A stretch of DNA of 30,573 nucleotides, from assembly GCA_002502295.1 (NCBI GenBank), contig DANX01000088.1:39071-69643 (forward strand), read 5' to 3'. Below, one piece after another: positions 15,532 to 23,916 of the stretch (the stretch's first letter is position 1; every line of letters starts with the position of its first letter). A program made the position numbers and the translations under genes. This stretch comes from Euryarchaeota archaeon UBA561 (GTDB lineage: Archaea > Thermoplasmatota > Poseidoniia > Poseidoniales > Poseidoniaceae). Under the pieces are notes generated by a model, which saw only the letters and a list, made by a program, of their open reading frames with translations, did not search any database and had not been told where the DNA came from.

Positions 15532-16122
15532 TCAATCTCGACGGGCAGTTCCCACCAGGGCGGCACCCATCAGCGCAGTGAGTGTCAAGACCACACCAGC
15601 CGAGGGCAAGATGCCTTCACGCTCACCCGAACCGGGGACGTCGCAACCGTTGCTTTGGGCGTGGACTCCGCCGTATGAACCGTCATCGTAGTAGCACGTT
15701 GACCAGGTCTTGTACCAGTCTCCTTCCGGATAGGTCTCGGATGAATCATCGCTGTAGGTGGCCTTGACGCGCCAGTTCACGTAGGAGTGGTCCTCTGGAG
15801 GCGTTAGTTCCGCTGTGTGGGTGCTCCCGTCATCGCTGACGGTGACCTCTTGCATCACAGGAGGATCGCACACGCCGCTGTTCAGGCAGATTTGGGTGGT
15901 GATGGCAAACGTTGTGCCGTTGTCAATCGCCTCTTGGTTCATGACCACGGACAACGTCCATGTTTCTCCATCCTGTGAAGGTGTTGTGCGTTCTTGGACG
16001 GTAAACGGGACATCCCCATCAGGATTGACGTCCTCTCCCCCGGTCGCTTCTCCGGCCTGTGCTGCAAAAGCAGTCGTTATCATGAGGGCGAAGGCCATCA
16101 GGAGTGTCACGCTTTGCTTCAT
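15532..16122 (-). CDS. Secreted protein with C-terminal membrane anchor
   Basis: A 196-residue protein from ATG 16122: signal peptide MKQSVTLLMAFALMITTAFA, a beta-rich mature domain with Cys residues (CLNSGVCDPP, WSTCYY, NGCDVPG) likely to form disulphides, and a C-terminal span (SAGVVLTLTALMGAALVG) followed by ARRD. This tail (linker, single span, basic end) resembles archaeal surface-protein anchors, some cleaved by archaeosortases. The longer frame to ATG 16176 overlaps the neighbouring gene's end and lacks an exported N-terminus, so I chose 16122. The mature domain is not recognised; it might be an Ig-like or CARDB-type fold. Confidence 0.8.
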   Translation of the reverse strand: MKQSVTLLMAFALMITTAFAAQAGEATGGEDVNPDGDVPFTVQERTTPSQDGETWTLSVVMNQEAIDNGTTFAITTQICLNSGVCDPPVMQEVTVSDDGSTHTAELTPPEDHSYVNWRVKATYSDDSSETYPEGDWYKTWSTCYYDDGSYGGVHAQSNGCDVPGSGEREGILPSAGVVLTLTALMGAALVGTARRD

Positions 16123-16160
16123 GTGTTTCAAAGGTTGCAGCTCCTTTATTTGGGTTCTTC

Positions 16161-16667
16161 TCATTCCATGTCCCATAACTCATCACCCACCCAATGCACC
16201 GTTTTGATGCCCTTGCCTTTTGTGTTTTCCACGAGCGCATTAGCGTCATCCACCGCCCAGCCAAGGGCCAGTGGTCGTTTGTGGGTCATGTCTCGAATCC
16301 AGACCAAATCTCCGGATTGAACGGACGGTTCTGCACCGTGAACTCCAGCCACCATGCAATCGGCGCCATTCATCAAAAAGGGAATGGCGCCGTGGTCCAC
16401 CTCCACCCATTTCAGGGCCTCCATGTGTTCCAAAAAGCCGCGCAGTGTCAGGAACACATACCGCTCTTGCTCATCGTCAAACAATTCGATGACCAACGGC
16501 GTACGGTCGACAAACACCATGGTCCATGGCCCGTATTCAGCCATTTCAAGAAACGCTCCATCCACGTTCAGATCAATGGCCAAATCGGTTTCCAAACGCT
16601 TGAGAAGCGGGGCGATGTTCTTTCGTCGCACGGGCCTACGTTTCCGGATGCTCCATTCATTGGCCAT
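16161..16667 (-). CDS. PUA-domain protein, archaeal homologue of MCT-1/MCTS1
   Basis: A 168-residue protein with a basic N-terminus (MANEWSIRKRRPVRRKN), a pre-PUA domain, and a C-terminal PUA domain. The PUA part closely follows the human MCT-1 pattern: VDHGAIPFLMNGADCMVAGV, SGDLVWIRD, LALGWAV and KGKGIKTVHWVGDELWDM, corresponding to VDKGAIKFVLSGAN... and GIGIENIHYLNDGLW in MCT-1. Eukaryotic MCT-1/DENR and the related eIF2D recycle ribosomes and promote re-initiation by binding the 40S subunit; the archaeal protein probably binds tRNA or the small subunit. The frame opens upstream at 16853, but ATG 16667 starts the family-like part and leaves 75 bases to the divergent gene. Neighbouring ribosomal genes fit a translation role. 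Confidence 0.86.
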   Translation of the reverse strand: MANEWSIRKRRPVRRKNIAPLLKRLETDLAIDLNVDGAFLEMAEYGPWTMVFVDRTPLVIELFDDEQERYVFLTLRGFLEHMEALKWVEVDHGAIPFLMNGADCMVAGVHGAEPSVQSGDLVWIRDMTHKRPLALGWAVDDANALVENTKGKGIKTVHWVGDELWDME

Positions 16668-16742
16668 GATGTACACACGGACCTTGAGGCTATCATCCTT
16701 GGGCATCGCGTTGTTGATGAACCAAAGGCCGGTCATCGGGAC

Positions 16743-17351
16743 ATGGCGATGTGGTGCACCATCCGAACGTTTGCCAAGCATGCGATTGAATTGGGGAATC
16801 AGCCGGTTTCCGAGCCGATTTTTTTCGTCAAGCCCGCTGGATGCCTGCACCAATCAGGACCGCTTCCAGTGAGCACGCACCCAGGAGAAGTTCACCATGA
16901 GGTTGAGTGCGTGGTGCAACTTGATGATGCCCTTCAACCCGTGGGCATTGCGGTTGGGTTGGATTTGACCGACCGTGCCACTCAAGGTGAACTTCGAGCC
17001 GACCAGTTGCCTTGGGCAAGGGCGAAGTGCTTCCGCTCAAGCGCCGTTGTCGGCCCGTTCGTACCGTGGGACGGAACATGGGACGAGCTGGTTGACCCTG
17101 TCCGAGGGCTTCATCTTCGGTTGGAGGTCAACGGCGAACTGCGTCAATCAACACCGCTTCATGAGATGTCGGTCACCCCCCGTCAGCAAATCGAATCCTT
17201 GCACCGTTGGGCGCCGGTCGTTGGGGGTGACGTCCTGTTCACAGGCACCCCGGCGGGCGTTGGTCCATTGGTTTCCGGTGACAGGGTTCTGGCTCGGCTT
17301 TTGCAAGAAAACGGCGAACCAATTTCAGAAATTGATGTTGGCTGTGTTTAG
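16743..17351 (+). CDS. Fumarylacetoacetate-hydrolase-family enzyme (acylpyruvate hydrolase type)
   Basis: A 202-residue single-domain FAH protein. Matching motifs: the start strand WCTIRTFAKHAIELGN (usual VGxNYxxHAxELGN), PIFFVKPAGCL, the metal-binding HHEVECVV, GLDLTDRATQ (usual NDVTARDLQ), LPWARAKCFRSSAVVGPFVP, and the C-terminal VVGGDVLFTGTPAGVGPL. These are the key motifs of Mg-dependent acylpyruvate or fumarylpyruvate hydrolases, which cleave beta-diketo acids, and of oxaloacetate decarboxylases. The exact substrate is not decided by sequence. ATG 16743 (MAMWCTIR) sits just before the first core strand. The longer frame to 16194 is the antisense of the MCT-1 gene and is not believed. Confidence 0.88.
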   Translation: MAMWCTIRTFAKHAIELGNQPVSEPIFFVKPAGCLHQSGPLPVSTHPGEVHHEVECVVQLDDALQPVGIAVGLDLTDRATQGELRADQLPWARAKCFRSSAVVGPFVPWDGTWDELVDPVRGLHLRLEVNGELRQSTPLHEMSVTPRQQIESLHRWAPVVGGDVLFTGTPAGVGPLVSGDRVLARLLQENGEPISEIDVGCV

Positions 17352-17357
17352 GGTCGC

Positions 17358-17368
17358 TTTCATATAGC
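17358..17368 (+). promoter_or_regulatory. TATA-like promoter of S8e
   Basis: The sequence TTTCATATAGC lies about 40 bases before the S8e ATG, and GGAGG (17392-17396) lies 7 bases before it. This gene therefore probably has a short leader and a Shine-Dalgarno site, unlike the leaderless genes nearby. Confidence 0.5.
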
Positions 17369-17403
17369 CTGTGCTGGTCGGTGGCGACGCAGGAGGCTTA
17401 CCT

Positions 17404-17784
17404 ATGGCTCAATGGCACGGAATTTCACGACGCAAACCATCCGGTGGACGCAAGGTTCAGGCACGCGGAAAGCGAGCTACAGAAATCTCAACTGAGAAGC
17501 AATTTGCCCTCGTTGGAGAACCAAAGCGCAAAATCTACCGAAAAACCGGTGGCAACACCATGGTCCGCGTGATGGCTGCCAACCAAGTCAGCATCAACAA
17601 CCCCAAGAACGGTAAGACCACCTTGGGCACCATTCACAACGTCGTGGAAAACGCCTCAGACCCCAACTATGTTCGACGAAACATCCTCGTCAAAGGGGCC
17701 GTCATCGAGACCGACAAAGGTCGAGTCCGCATCACTTCACGACCCGGCAAGGACGGCGTCATTAACGGCGTTCTAATTGGGTGA
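17404..17784 (+). CDS. rps8e: Ribosomal protein S8e
   Basis: A 126-residue archaeal/eukaryotic-type small-subunit protein with no bacterial counterpart. It begins MAQWHGISRRKPSGGRK (family: W.G.S.RKxTGGR) and contains RKIYRKTGGN, the NYVRRNILVKGAVIETDKGRVRITSRPG core and the conserved C-terminal DGVINGVL. The length is usual for archaea. An in-frame ATG at 17371 lies upstream of the GGAGG site; 17404 is placed correctly behind it. SRP19 follows 54 bases downstream on the same strand and may be co-transcribed. Confidence 0.96.
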   Translation: MAQWHGISRRKPSGGRKVQARGKRATEISTEKQFALVGEPKRKIYRKTGGNTMVRVMAANQVSINNPKNGKTTLGTIHNVVENASDPNYVRRNILVKGAVIETDKGRVRITSRPGKDGVINGVLIG

Positions 17785-17838
17785 ACCCAAGCGACGGCTT
17801 CAAGAAAGCACGCCCTGAGCGGCCTATGAGGCGAGACC

Positions 17839-18282
17839 ATGGACCACAATCCTGACCGACTTTGTGTTTGGCCAGGATATTTCGACATGAAACGGTCCCG
17901 CCGAGCAGGCCGTCGGGTTCCGAAGGATGCTTCGGTACTCAAGCCCGACCTTGAGGGCTTGTTCATGGCGGCACGAGCTGTCGGTCTTCGAAAAATCAAG
18001 CGCGAGGAACATACCTCTCACCCTTCGCGGCCCCACGGTCGTGAGGGACGGCTTTGGATTTCAGCATCCGGCGCAAAGGAATCAATCGGTGCGGGCAGCA
18101 AAGAAGAGTTGCTCCAACTTGTCGGGGGTCAATGGCGTGAAATGCAACGAAATCAACGGCAAGCGGCTGAGCAAGAAACAGCCCGTGGCCCAAAAACCGG
18201 CGATCGTCGAGCGAGGTCGCAGCGGAAAAACACGCAACAACGTAGCAGTTTCAAAAAGCGAAAGAGTTTCAAAAAACGTTGA
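17839..18282 (+). CDS. srp19: Signal recognition particle 19-kDa subunit
   Basis: A 147-residue SRP19. The N-terminal core has the family signature CVWPGYFDMKRSRRAGRRVPK (residues about 9-29, counterpart of the xWPxYxDxxxTxxxGRRIPK motif), then a helix (LEGLFMAARAVGL) and the KREEHTSHPSR segment. SRP19 binds the tetraloops of SRP RNA helices 6 and 8 and lets SRP54 assemble for co-translational export. After about residue 105 the protein has a long, disordered basic tail (RRARSQRKNTQQRSSFKKR) that ends with a repeated SFKKR, longer than in typical archaeal members, which are about 90-100 residues. This tail may add RNA contacts. Confidence 0.92.
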   Translation: MDHNPDRLCVWPGYFDMKRSRRAGRRVPKDASVLKPDLEGLFMAARAVGLRKIKREEHTSHPSRPHGREGRLWISASGAKESIGAGSKEELLQLVGGQWREMQRNQRQAAEQETARGPKTGDRRARSQRKNTQQRSSFKKRKSFKKR

Positions 18283-18326
18283 AACTTGAAACAGAAATTG
18301 ATAACCTTTGAGGGTGTTTTCTGAAC

Positions 18327-18812
18327 ATGCGTGTCCTCCTGATCCTCTCCGTACTCGTCCTACTCACCGGAGGCGTCCAAGGGGATCTTGCCCCGCAAGC
18401 CGAAGAACCTCAAACCGTTGTTATCAGCGTTGACAGCACCAACTTACGCTTTTCACCCTCTTCCGTGACCATCACTGAAGGAGACACTGTACGCTTCTTC
18501 TGGAGCGGACAAGCTCTTCCCCACAATGCGGTTGAGGCAAACGGTGTGTTTGATTCGGGTGACCCAGAGCGGAACGTGGACTACAGTCACACCTTTGAGC
18601 GCGGTTCAGCGGGTACCTACGAATTTGTTTGTGAGCCACACGCATCGGCGGGCATGGTTGGTCAAATTACGGTTGAGCCAGGGCCAGCGATCGTTGAAAA
18701 TGAACCAGAAGAGCCTGTTGCAGAAAACACACCTTCCCTTTCATTGGGCGCTACTGCTGCCGTTTTGGTGATGGCATGGGTTGCTTCTCTTCGCCGTCAT
18801 GGCAACGGGTGA
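18327..18812 (+). CDS. Membrane-anchored plastocyanin-like blue-copper protein
   Basis: A 161-residue cupredoxin. It has a signal peptide (MRVLLILSVLVLLTGG), a beta-sandwich (about 28-118) and a complete type-1 copper site: His66 (LPHNAV), Cys102, His105 and Met110 in FVCEPHASAGM. A Glu/Pro-rich linker follows, then a C-terminal span (SLSLGATAAVLVMAWVASL) and RRHGNG. It would sit on the outer face of the membrane as a one-electron carrier, for example to a terminal oxidase, as in other aerobic archaea. The final 16 bases overlap the convergent aminotransferase gene, so the two transcripts meet here. Confidence 0.92.
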   Translation: MRVLLILSVLVLLTGGVQGDLAPQAEEPQTVVISVDSTNLRFSPSSVTITEGDTVRFFWSGQALPHNAVEANGVFDSGDPERNVDYSHTFERGSAGTYEFVCEPHASAGMVGQITVEPGPAIVENEPEEPVAENTPSLSLGATAAVLVMAWVASLRRHGNG

Positions 18813-19813
18813 AGCCACCCAAAGACATCGTCTTCGGTTTCGTTTTGAATGCCGGTCAAAGCGTCGTACAACTGGACCGTGATGTCGCCTGGAACTCCTT
18901 CGCCGTAGACCTTTTTCCGGTCGCCATGGGTGATTGAGCCAATGGGGGAGATGACAGCCGCGGTTCCGCAGCAGAAGGCTTCGTCGGCGTTCATGGCAAA
19001 CTCTGCAGCAACCTTGCCTTCCACGACCTCATAGCCGATGTGTCGGGCGAGTTGGATGATGGAATCTCGTGTGATTCCTGGCAGGATGGTGCCCGTTAAT
19101 TCTGGCGTGTACAGCACCTTGTCTTTGACGCAGAAGAAGTTTGCAGCACCGACCTCCTCAACGACGGTGTGGGTTTCTGCATCAAGGTAGATGATTTCAG
19201 CGTAGCCCTTCGCTTTGGCTTCTTTGCTGGGCTTCATTCCGGGAGCGTAGTTCCCAATGGCTTTCACTCCACCCGAGCCGCCGGGTGCTGCTCGATGGTG
19301 ATGCTCCGAGATCAACAAGTCAATCGCACTCATGCCGCCCTTGAAGTAAGGTCCAACCGGCGTGACATAGATGAGAAAGGTGTACGAGGGCGCAGGTGCA
19401 ACGCCCAACACCGGGCCACTTCCCATCAAGAGGGGGCGAACATACATGGCGCCTTTACCGGAAGGAGGTACCCAGTGCTTGTTGGCAGCGACGACTTGCT
19501 CAACCGCATCAACAAAAATGGATTCGGGGACAGGCGGCATTTTCAATCGGTCAGCTCCTCGCTGCATGCGTCTTGCGTTTTCCTCGGGGCGGAAAAAGAC
19601 GATTCGGTTTTTTGAAGTTTGATACGCTTTCATCCCTTCAAACAATCCTTGGCCGTAATTGAGAACGCCCGCAGCCGGCGACATTGGGATGTCTCCGTAA
19701 GGTCGGAGTTCTCCCGGCATCCACGGGTCGTTGGCCGTGGTGGTGGTCAAGTACATGGTTTCAGTGGGGGTAAGTGAGAAGGTAAGGCTGTCCCAATCAA
19801 ACGATTCATCCAT
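18797..19813 (-). CDS. ilvE: Branched-chain amino-acid aminotransferase
   Basis: A 338-residue fold-type-IV PLP aminotransferase of the large (group II, eukaryote-like) BCAT type. It has NYGQGLFEGMKAY (52-64), FRPEENARRMQRGADRL (74-90), YVRPLLMGSGPVLGV (124-138), the Schiff-base Lys184 in GGVKAIGNYAPGM, VEEVGAANFF (218-227) and GTILPGITRDSII. It transfers amino groups between Leu, Ile or Val and 2-oxoglutarate, in the last step of synthesis or the first of degradation. The start at 19813 fits the family N-terminus. It overlaps the cupredoxin gene by 16 bases at its 3' end. A minus-strand TATA-like TTTTTGATAGG (19829-19839) lies about 25 bases upstream, which is weak but correctly spaced. Confidence 0.95.
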   Translation of the reverse strand: MDESFDWDSLTFSLTPTETMYLTTTTANDPWMPGELRPYGDIPMSPAAGVLNYGQGLFEGMKAYQTSKNRIVFFRPEENARRMQRGADRLKMPPVPESIFVDAVEQVVAANKHWVPPSGKGAMYVRPLLMGSGPVLGVAPAPSYTFLIYVTPVGPYFKGGMSAIDLLISEHHHRAAPGGSGGVKAIGNYAPGMKPSKEAKAKGYAEIIYLDAETHTVVEEVGAANFFCVKDKVLYTPELTGTILPGITRDSIIQLARHIGYEVVEGKVAAEFAMNADEAFCCGTAAVISPIGSITHGDRKKVYGEGVPGDITVQLYDALTGIQNETEDDVFGWLHPLP

Positions 19814-19923
19814 GCAATGAGCCCCCTATCAAAAAGAGCCATTGTGATGAGGCTTTCAAGGATTCCTCTTCGGTTTGATGCCTCGGGCTCTTGATTTTCA
19901 TCGACTTGAGCAGATGGGTTCTA

Positions 19924-22647
19924 ATGGGGCGGAACAGTGAACACCCTCGGGGTCGCCAAGTGAACGGACGGATGGGAATCGTGAGCGGGCGTTACCGTTC
20001 TTTGTCCAGCTCCGACCGGGACGATTCCTCACCTCAAACCGTGGTCGAGCTGTTTGGACGAACCGATGATGGCCATTCTGTGTGTCTTCTGGTCCACGGG
20101 TTGAGGCCGACTTTCGAGATCGCCCCCATCGGTACATGGGAAGTTGAGGAGGGCATACCTGCCTTCATCCAAGACCGATTGGTCCACGTTCGAGCCATGG
20201 AACACGTCGTGAATGTCACCGGTCCTGTTGTCAAATGGACCCAACTTGGAGAGCGACCGGTTTGGACCATCGAAGTTGAGCAACCCTTTCACGTCCCGTC
20301 CATCAGAAAGGTCCTCAAATCCCGTTCTTGGCAAATCTTTTCGGGTGACATCCCGTTTGTCAACCGCTTCTTCCTCGACGGAGATGTTGGCATGCACGTC
20401 GTCTTTTCCGGCGAGGTCGTTGACACAAAGGAGGCCAAAGGCCCCGTCCACAAACCAGAGGTCCTCCGAGCAGGTGGTGGAGGACGATACGGTGTGGACC
20501 TCACGGTGCGCTGTGCGTTTGCCGACGTTCAGGCCAGCGAACCCTTTGCTGTGCCCTACAAACTCTTTTCCTTTGACTTAGAAACGAGCATTGAGCATGA
20601 AACGGTGCTTTGCGCCGCTGCTTGTGTTGAAGATCTCGGAAGTGGAGAACGCCAAGTTTTCGAATACCGCGGTGCTGAGGCGGACATACTTGAAGGGCTG
20701 ACGAACACTGTCCTGGCGACCGATCCGGACATCATTACTGGATACAACATCGATAATTTTGACCTTCCACGTCTCGCCGACCGCACGGCTGTCCTTCAGA
20801 GGGGACGAGGTTCAGACGGTAGCATGGCCTTGTTCGGTTGGGGGCGGGCTCCGAGGGACGAATCCGAACTCAAACGCAATCGCGATGCGCTTGTCCCAAA
20901 GCGGCAAAGCAATCGGGCTTGGAATCTCTCGGGGCGCGTCATCATGGACACGTGGTGGCAGGCGCGTCAGGCATTGAAGCCGCGACGTGAAACGCTCTCG
21001 TTTGTTGCGACTTTGTTGTTCCCTGATGACGAAGCGAAACACAAAATGGACATCGATGCGTCCAACATGGACGAGGAATGGGCCAACCGTCCGGATGAGG
21101 TTCTCGAATACTGTGTCAGAGATGCTGAACTTCCGCTCGATATCCTCGGTGCTATTCAGGCCGTCCGACGCAAAGAGGCGGTGGCCGCCGTTGCGAAAGT
21201 CCCCTTCGAGACCGCAGCGAACGGTTCCACCAGCCAACTCATTGATTCCCTCGTTATCCGTCTCGCTGACTCGCAACACGTTGCCGTACCGTTGACCGGC
21301 TCCGCTGAGGCGAAGGAAGGGCAGATCACGGGTGGATACGTTCACGAAGTTGAAGCCGGCTTGCATCCTTGGATTGCAGTTCTTGACTTCAAGAGCATGT
21401 ATCCTTCCATTATGATCGGACACAACATCTGCTACACGACCCGCATTGAACCGACGGTTACTGCCCAAGCAGGGCAGGTTGATGACGTTCACGAAGCACC
21501 CACTGGGGCGCTTTTCAGAAACCAGAACGACAGAAAAGGCATGGTCCCTTTCCTTCTCGAGGGGTTGATGGCCCAAAGGGACCAACACAAGGCTGCCATC
21601 GTCGCAGCAAAAGCCGTTGAGGACGCAACGAAGGTGTCCTTTCACGATGCCATGCAGTACGCTGTCAAGATTCTCATGAATTCATTTTACGGGGTCTTCG
21701 CGAGCGGATTTTATCGATTTACTCATCGTGACCTCGGTTCTTCCATTACTGCATGGGCTCGTCAAAACATCAAGGGAATCATCGCTGCTGTTGAGGCCGA
21801 AGGTCATGGAGTGGTTTACTCGGACACCGATTCCATCTTTGTTCGCTGCCCTATTGAGCATGACGCCCCTCGACAGATTTCAGCCGCCGAGCACGAAGCG
21901 GCAGGAAGAGGAGAGAACGCCGCACTGCAATTGCTGAAACAGCACGAGTCTGCTGTCAAAAGCATGGTTGAATTTGGGACGCAGTTGGCAGAAAAATACA
22001 GCCGTGATTCAGCGGTGCTGGAGTTCGAAAAAGGCCTCTCTGTTTTCTTCAGCCACGGCGCAAAAAAGCGCTACATCGGTCAAGTGGTCTGGCCGAGCCA
22101 GGAGATGCTGGTCCGCGGGTACGAGACCCAACGCACCGATTCCTTCCTTTACCTTACGTCGACCATGAAGGAGATCTTCCGCTACGCTCTGGCCGACCAA
22201 GGCGATGAGTTGGTGGCGTATGCCAAGCAGCGGGTGGAAGCGCTCCGCCGTAGCCTTGTGCCACCTCAGGAGGTCGTTCTTGCCAAGTCGTGCAAAGGCC
22301 GCGTTGTTCGAACACCCGTCAAAATCCCGGACGATGTGGACTTCACCAAAGACTACGCCAAACCGGACAGTATGGCTCAGGTGCGCGTGGCAAAACAGCG
22401 CATAGAACGTGGACTCGGATTCACCACCGGAATGAAAGTCTCCTACGTGGTTACCGACGCGAATAAACGCCCCATGTCGGTGGTTCCTTGGCTCGAGAAC
22501 GAAGAAGAACAGGCCGCTGTCATCTATGACGGCCGATTTTATGCCGAAAGGCTGGCGGCTGCTGTGGGACGCATTACAGAGGCTTTTGGCTGGGAGGCCA
22601 AGGACCTCATGGCCGGCAACAAACAAGCCACGTTGTTCTCGTTTTAG
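19924..22647 (+). CDS. polB: Family B DNA polymerase with 3'-5' exonuclease and C-terminal PIP box
   Basis: A replicative B-family polymerase of 907 residues from ATG 19924. All catalytic motifs are present: ExoI FDLET (Asp218, Glu220), ExoII NIDNFDLP, ExoIII YCVRDAEL, Pol A DFKSMYPSI (Asp488), Pol B KILMNSFYG, Pol C YSDTDS (Asp634, Asp636), and KKRYIG in the palm-thumb. The last residues QATLFSF are a PCNA-interacting motif, at the extreme end as in PolB of other archaea. Start is uncertain: ATGs at 19891, 19924 and 19972 are all in frame, and the conserved N-terminus begins near 19972. It lies back-to-back with ilvE. No intein or frameshift is visible. Confidence 0.96.
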   Translation: MGRNSEHPRGRQVNGRMGIVSGRYRSLSSSDRDDSSPQTVVELFGRTDDGHSVCLLVHGLRPTFEIAPIGTWEVEEGIPAFIQDRLVHVRAMEHVVNVTGPVVKWTQLGERPVWTIEVEQPFHVPSIRKVLKSRSWQIFSGDIPFVNRFFLDGDVGMHVVFSGEVVDTKEAKGPVHKPEVLRAGGGGRYGVDLTVRCAFADVQASEPFAVPYKLFSFDLETSIEHETVLCAAACVEDLGSGERQVFEYRGAEADILEGLTNTVLATDPDIITGYNIDNFDLPRLADRTAVLQRGRGSDGSMALFGWGRAPRDESELKRNRDALVPKRQSNRAWNLSGRVIMDTWWQARQALKPRRETLSFVATLLFPDDEAKHKMDIDASNMDEEWANRPDEVLEYCVRDAELPLDILGAIQAVRRKEAVAAVAKVPFETAANGSTSQLIDSLVIRLADSQHVAVPLTGSAEAKEGQITGGYVHEVEAGLHPWIAVLDFKSMYPSIMIGHNICYTTRIEPTVTAQAGQVDDVHEAPTGALFRNQNDRKGMVPFLLEGLMAQRDQHKAAIVAAKAVEDATKVSFHDAMQYAVKILMNSFYGVFASGFYRFTHRDLGSSITAWARQNIKGIIAAVEAEGHGVVYSDTDSIFVRCPIEHDAPRQISAAEHEAAGRGENAALQLLKQHESAVKSMVEFGTQLAEKYSRDSAVLEFEKGLSVFFSHGAKKRYIGQVVWPSQEMLVRGYETQRTDSFLYLTSTMKEIFRYALADQGDELVAYAKQRVEALRRSLVPPQEVVLAKSCKGRVVRTPVKIPDDVDFTKDYAKPDSMAQVRVAKQRIERGLGFTTGMKVSYVVTDANKRPMSVVPWLENEEEQAAVIYDGRFYAERLAAAVGRITEAFGWEAKDLMAGNKQATLFSF

Positions 22648-22698
22648 AGGCCACATAGCGAGGAAGCCCTTTTCATGACCTAGCGACCACCGCATGCT

Positions 22699-23904
22699 AT
22701 GGGAAGCCATTTGCGGACCCTCACGATGGCGGGATTGATGCTCTGCATGTCCTTGTCAGGGTGTATTTTTGAGAACGATTCTGGCAGCGAGGATGCCGAA
22801 GTCTTGGCTGTGTTCAGTTTTGCTCCGAGCAAGAACATCAAGGTTGGAACAACGGTCAGCTTTGATGCAGCAAGCTCAACACCGAACGACGGGTCTTTGA
22901 CGTACCGATGGAACTTCGATACCGAGGGCACCATTGACATCGACGCTACGGGGCTTACAGCAACCTGGACGTTTGATGAGGCCAAGACCTACAAGGTCAC
23001 CTTGGAAGTCTCCGATGGCTCCTCAACCTCGGAACAAACCCGAGATCTGACGGTGGCACCCGAGAGTGCTGAGGCACCCACGGCTGAAATCACACAGTAC
23101 GCCGACGATGAGGATTGTGAGGACGAATCCATCACCGAATCGAGGCACATTCTCGTTTGGATTTGCGCTCGAGACAAGAGCATGACCGACCGTTCCATCA
23201 CGGAAACAATCACCATTCAACTGGACGCCTCCAACTCTGACTCCGGCGATTCCGTCTCTCAATACATTCCAGAGGATGGGTACGCTTGGGACCTCGATTT
23301 GATGGAGGACAAGGACAACGACGGTGATCCCGAAAACGATGACGATTTGGTGGGAGAAACCGTTGATTGGAGCAACGTGGCTCCTGGCGAATATGAAATT
23401 AGCCTCACGGTAACCAACAGCGTCGAAATGACGGACAGCGCCACCATCAAAGTCTACGTGAGCTATGCCGGATATTGGAACGATTTTGAAATCGGTGGAA
23501 ACACGAGTGGAAACGCCGCAGAACTGGATTTTGACGCCCCAATTCACTACAACAAGGAAAGCGGAAACACCATTGTGAAAGCCCAAATGGAACTGGAATA
23601 CCCCAAGGAAGACGATGGATGCACCAACATCCCGGGAGCCAACAACTGCCGTGCTGAATTGAACATCTTTGCTTACAATGAAGAGGACGATGAGGCCGGA
23701 AACACCACCTCCACCGATGTGGAATCGCGGGACGACGGTGAATGCGATGACGACCTTGATTGCATTCATCTCAGGCTCTCAGGTTACATGTTTTCCGATA
23801 CCGAATCCACGTACGGTGATGGCGACTGGACGATGACCATCCAGAACGATCGCATCAACGATTTCAGGGTTGATCGATTTGTCATTCGCCTCTATTACAA
23901 ATGA
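22699..23904 (+). CDS. Secreted lipoprotein with PKD domains and a P-domain-like C-terminus
   Basis: A 401-residue protein with a lipobox (LSLSGC, Cys22), so the processed protein is probably anchored by a lipid or thioether-linked group. Residues about 36-115 form a PKD/Ig-like domain (YRWNFD, TATWTFDEAKTYKVTLEVSD). A second, about 125-250, resembles another PKD with an Asp/Asn-rich loop (EDKDNDGDPENDD) that may bind calcium. Residues about 255-401 resemble a proprotein-convertase P-domain (YGDGDWTMTIQNDRINDFRVDRFVIRL). No catalytic motif is seen, so it may be a binding or structural protein. It sits 51 bases after polB and 12 before pyruvate kinase. Confidence 0.85.
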   Translation: MGSHLRTLTMAGLMLCMSLSGCIFENDSGSEDAEVLAVFSFAPSKNIKVGTTVSFDAASSTPNDGSLTYRWNFDTEGTIDIDATGLTATWTFDEAKTYKVTLEVSDGSSTSEQTRDLTVAPESAEAPTAEITQYADDEDCEDESITESRHILVWICARDKSMTDRSITETITIQLDASNSDSGDSVSQYIPEDGYAWDLDLMEDKDNDGDPENDDDLVGETVDWSNVAPGEYEISLTVTNSVEMTDSATIKVYVSYAGYWNDFEIGGNTSGNAAELDFDAPIHYNKESGNTIVKAQMELEYPKEDDGCTNIPGANNCRAELNIFAYNEEDDEAGNTTSTDVESRDDGECDDDLDCIHLRLSGYMFSDTESTYGDGDWTMTIQNDRINDFRVDRFVIRLYYK

Positions 23905-23916
23905 GGAGACCGAAGC

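Noticed and set aside
16194..16742. Upstream extension of the FAH-family frame
   Set aside because: The extension is antisense to the MCT-1 homologue and carries no FAH motif; the family core starts at 16743.
20812..21645. 277-codon minus-strand frame
   Set aside because: It is antisense to the polymerase active-site region of polB.
23023..23769. 248-codon minus-strand frame
   Set aside because: It is antisense to the PKD lipoprotein; the plus-strand lipobox and PKD motifs are convincing.
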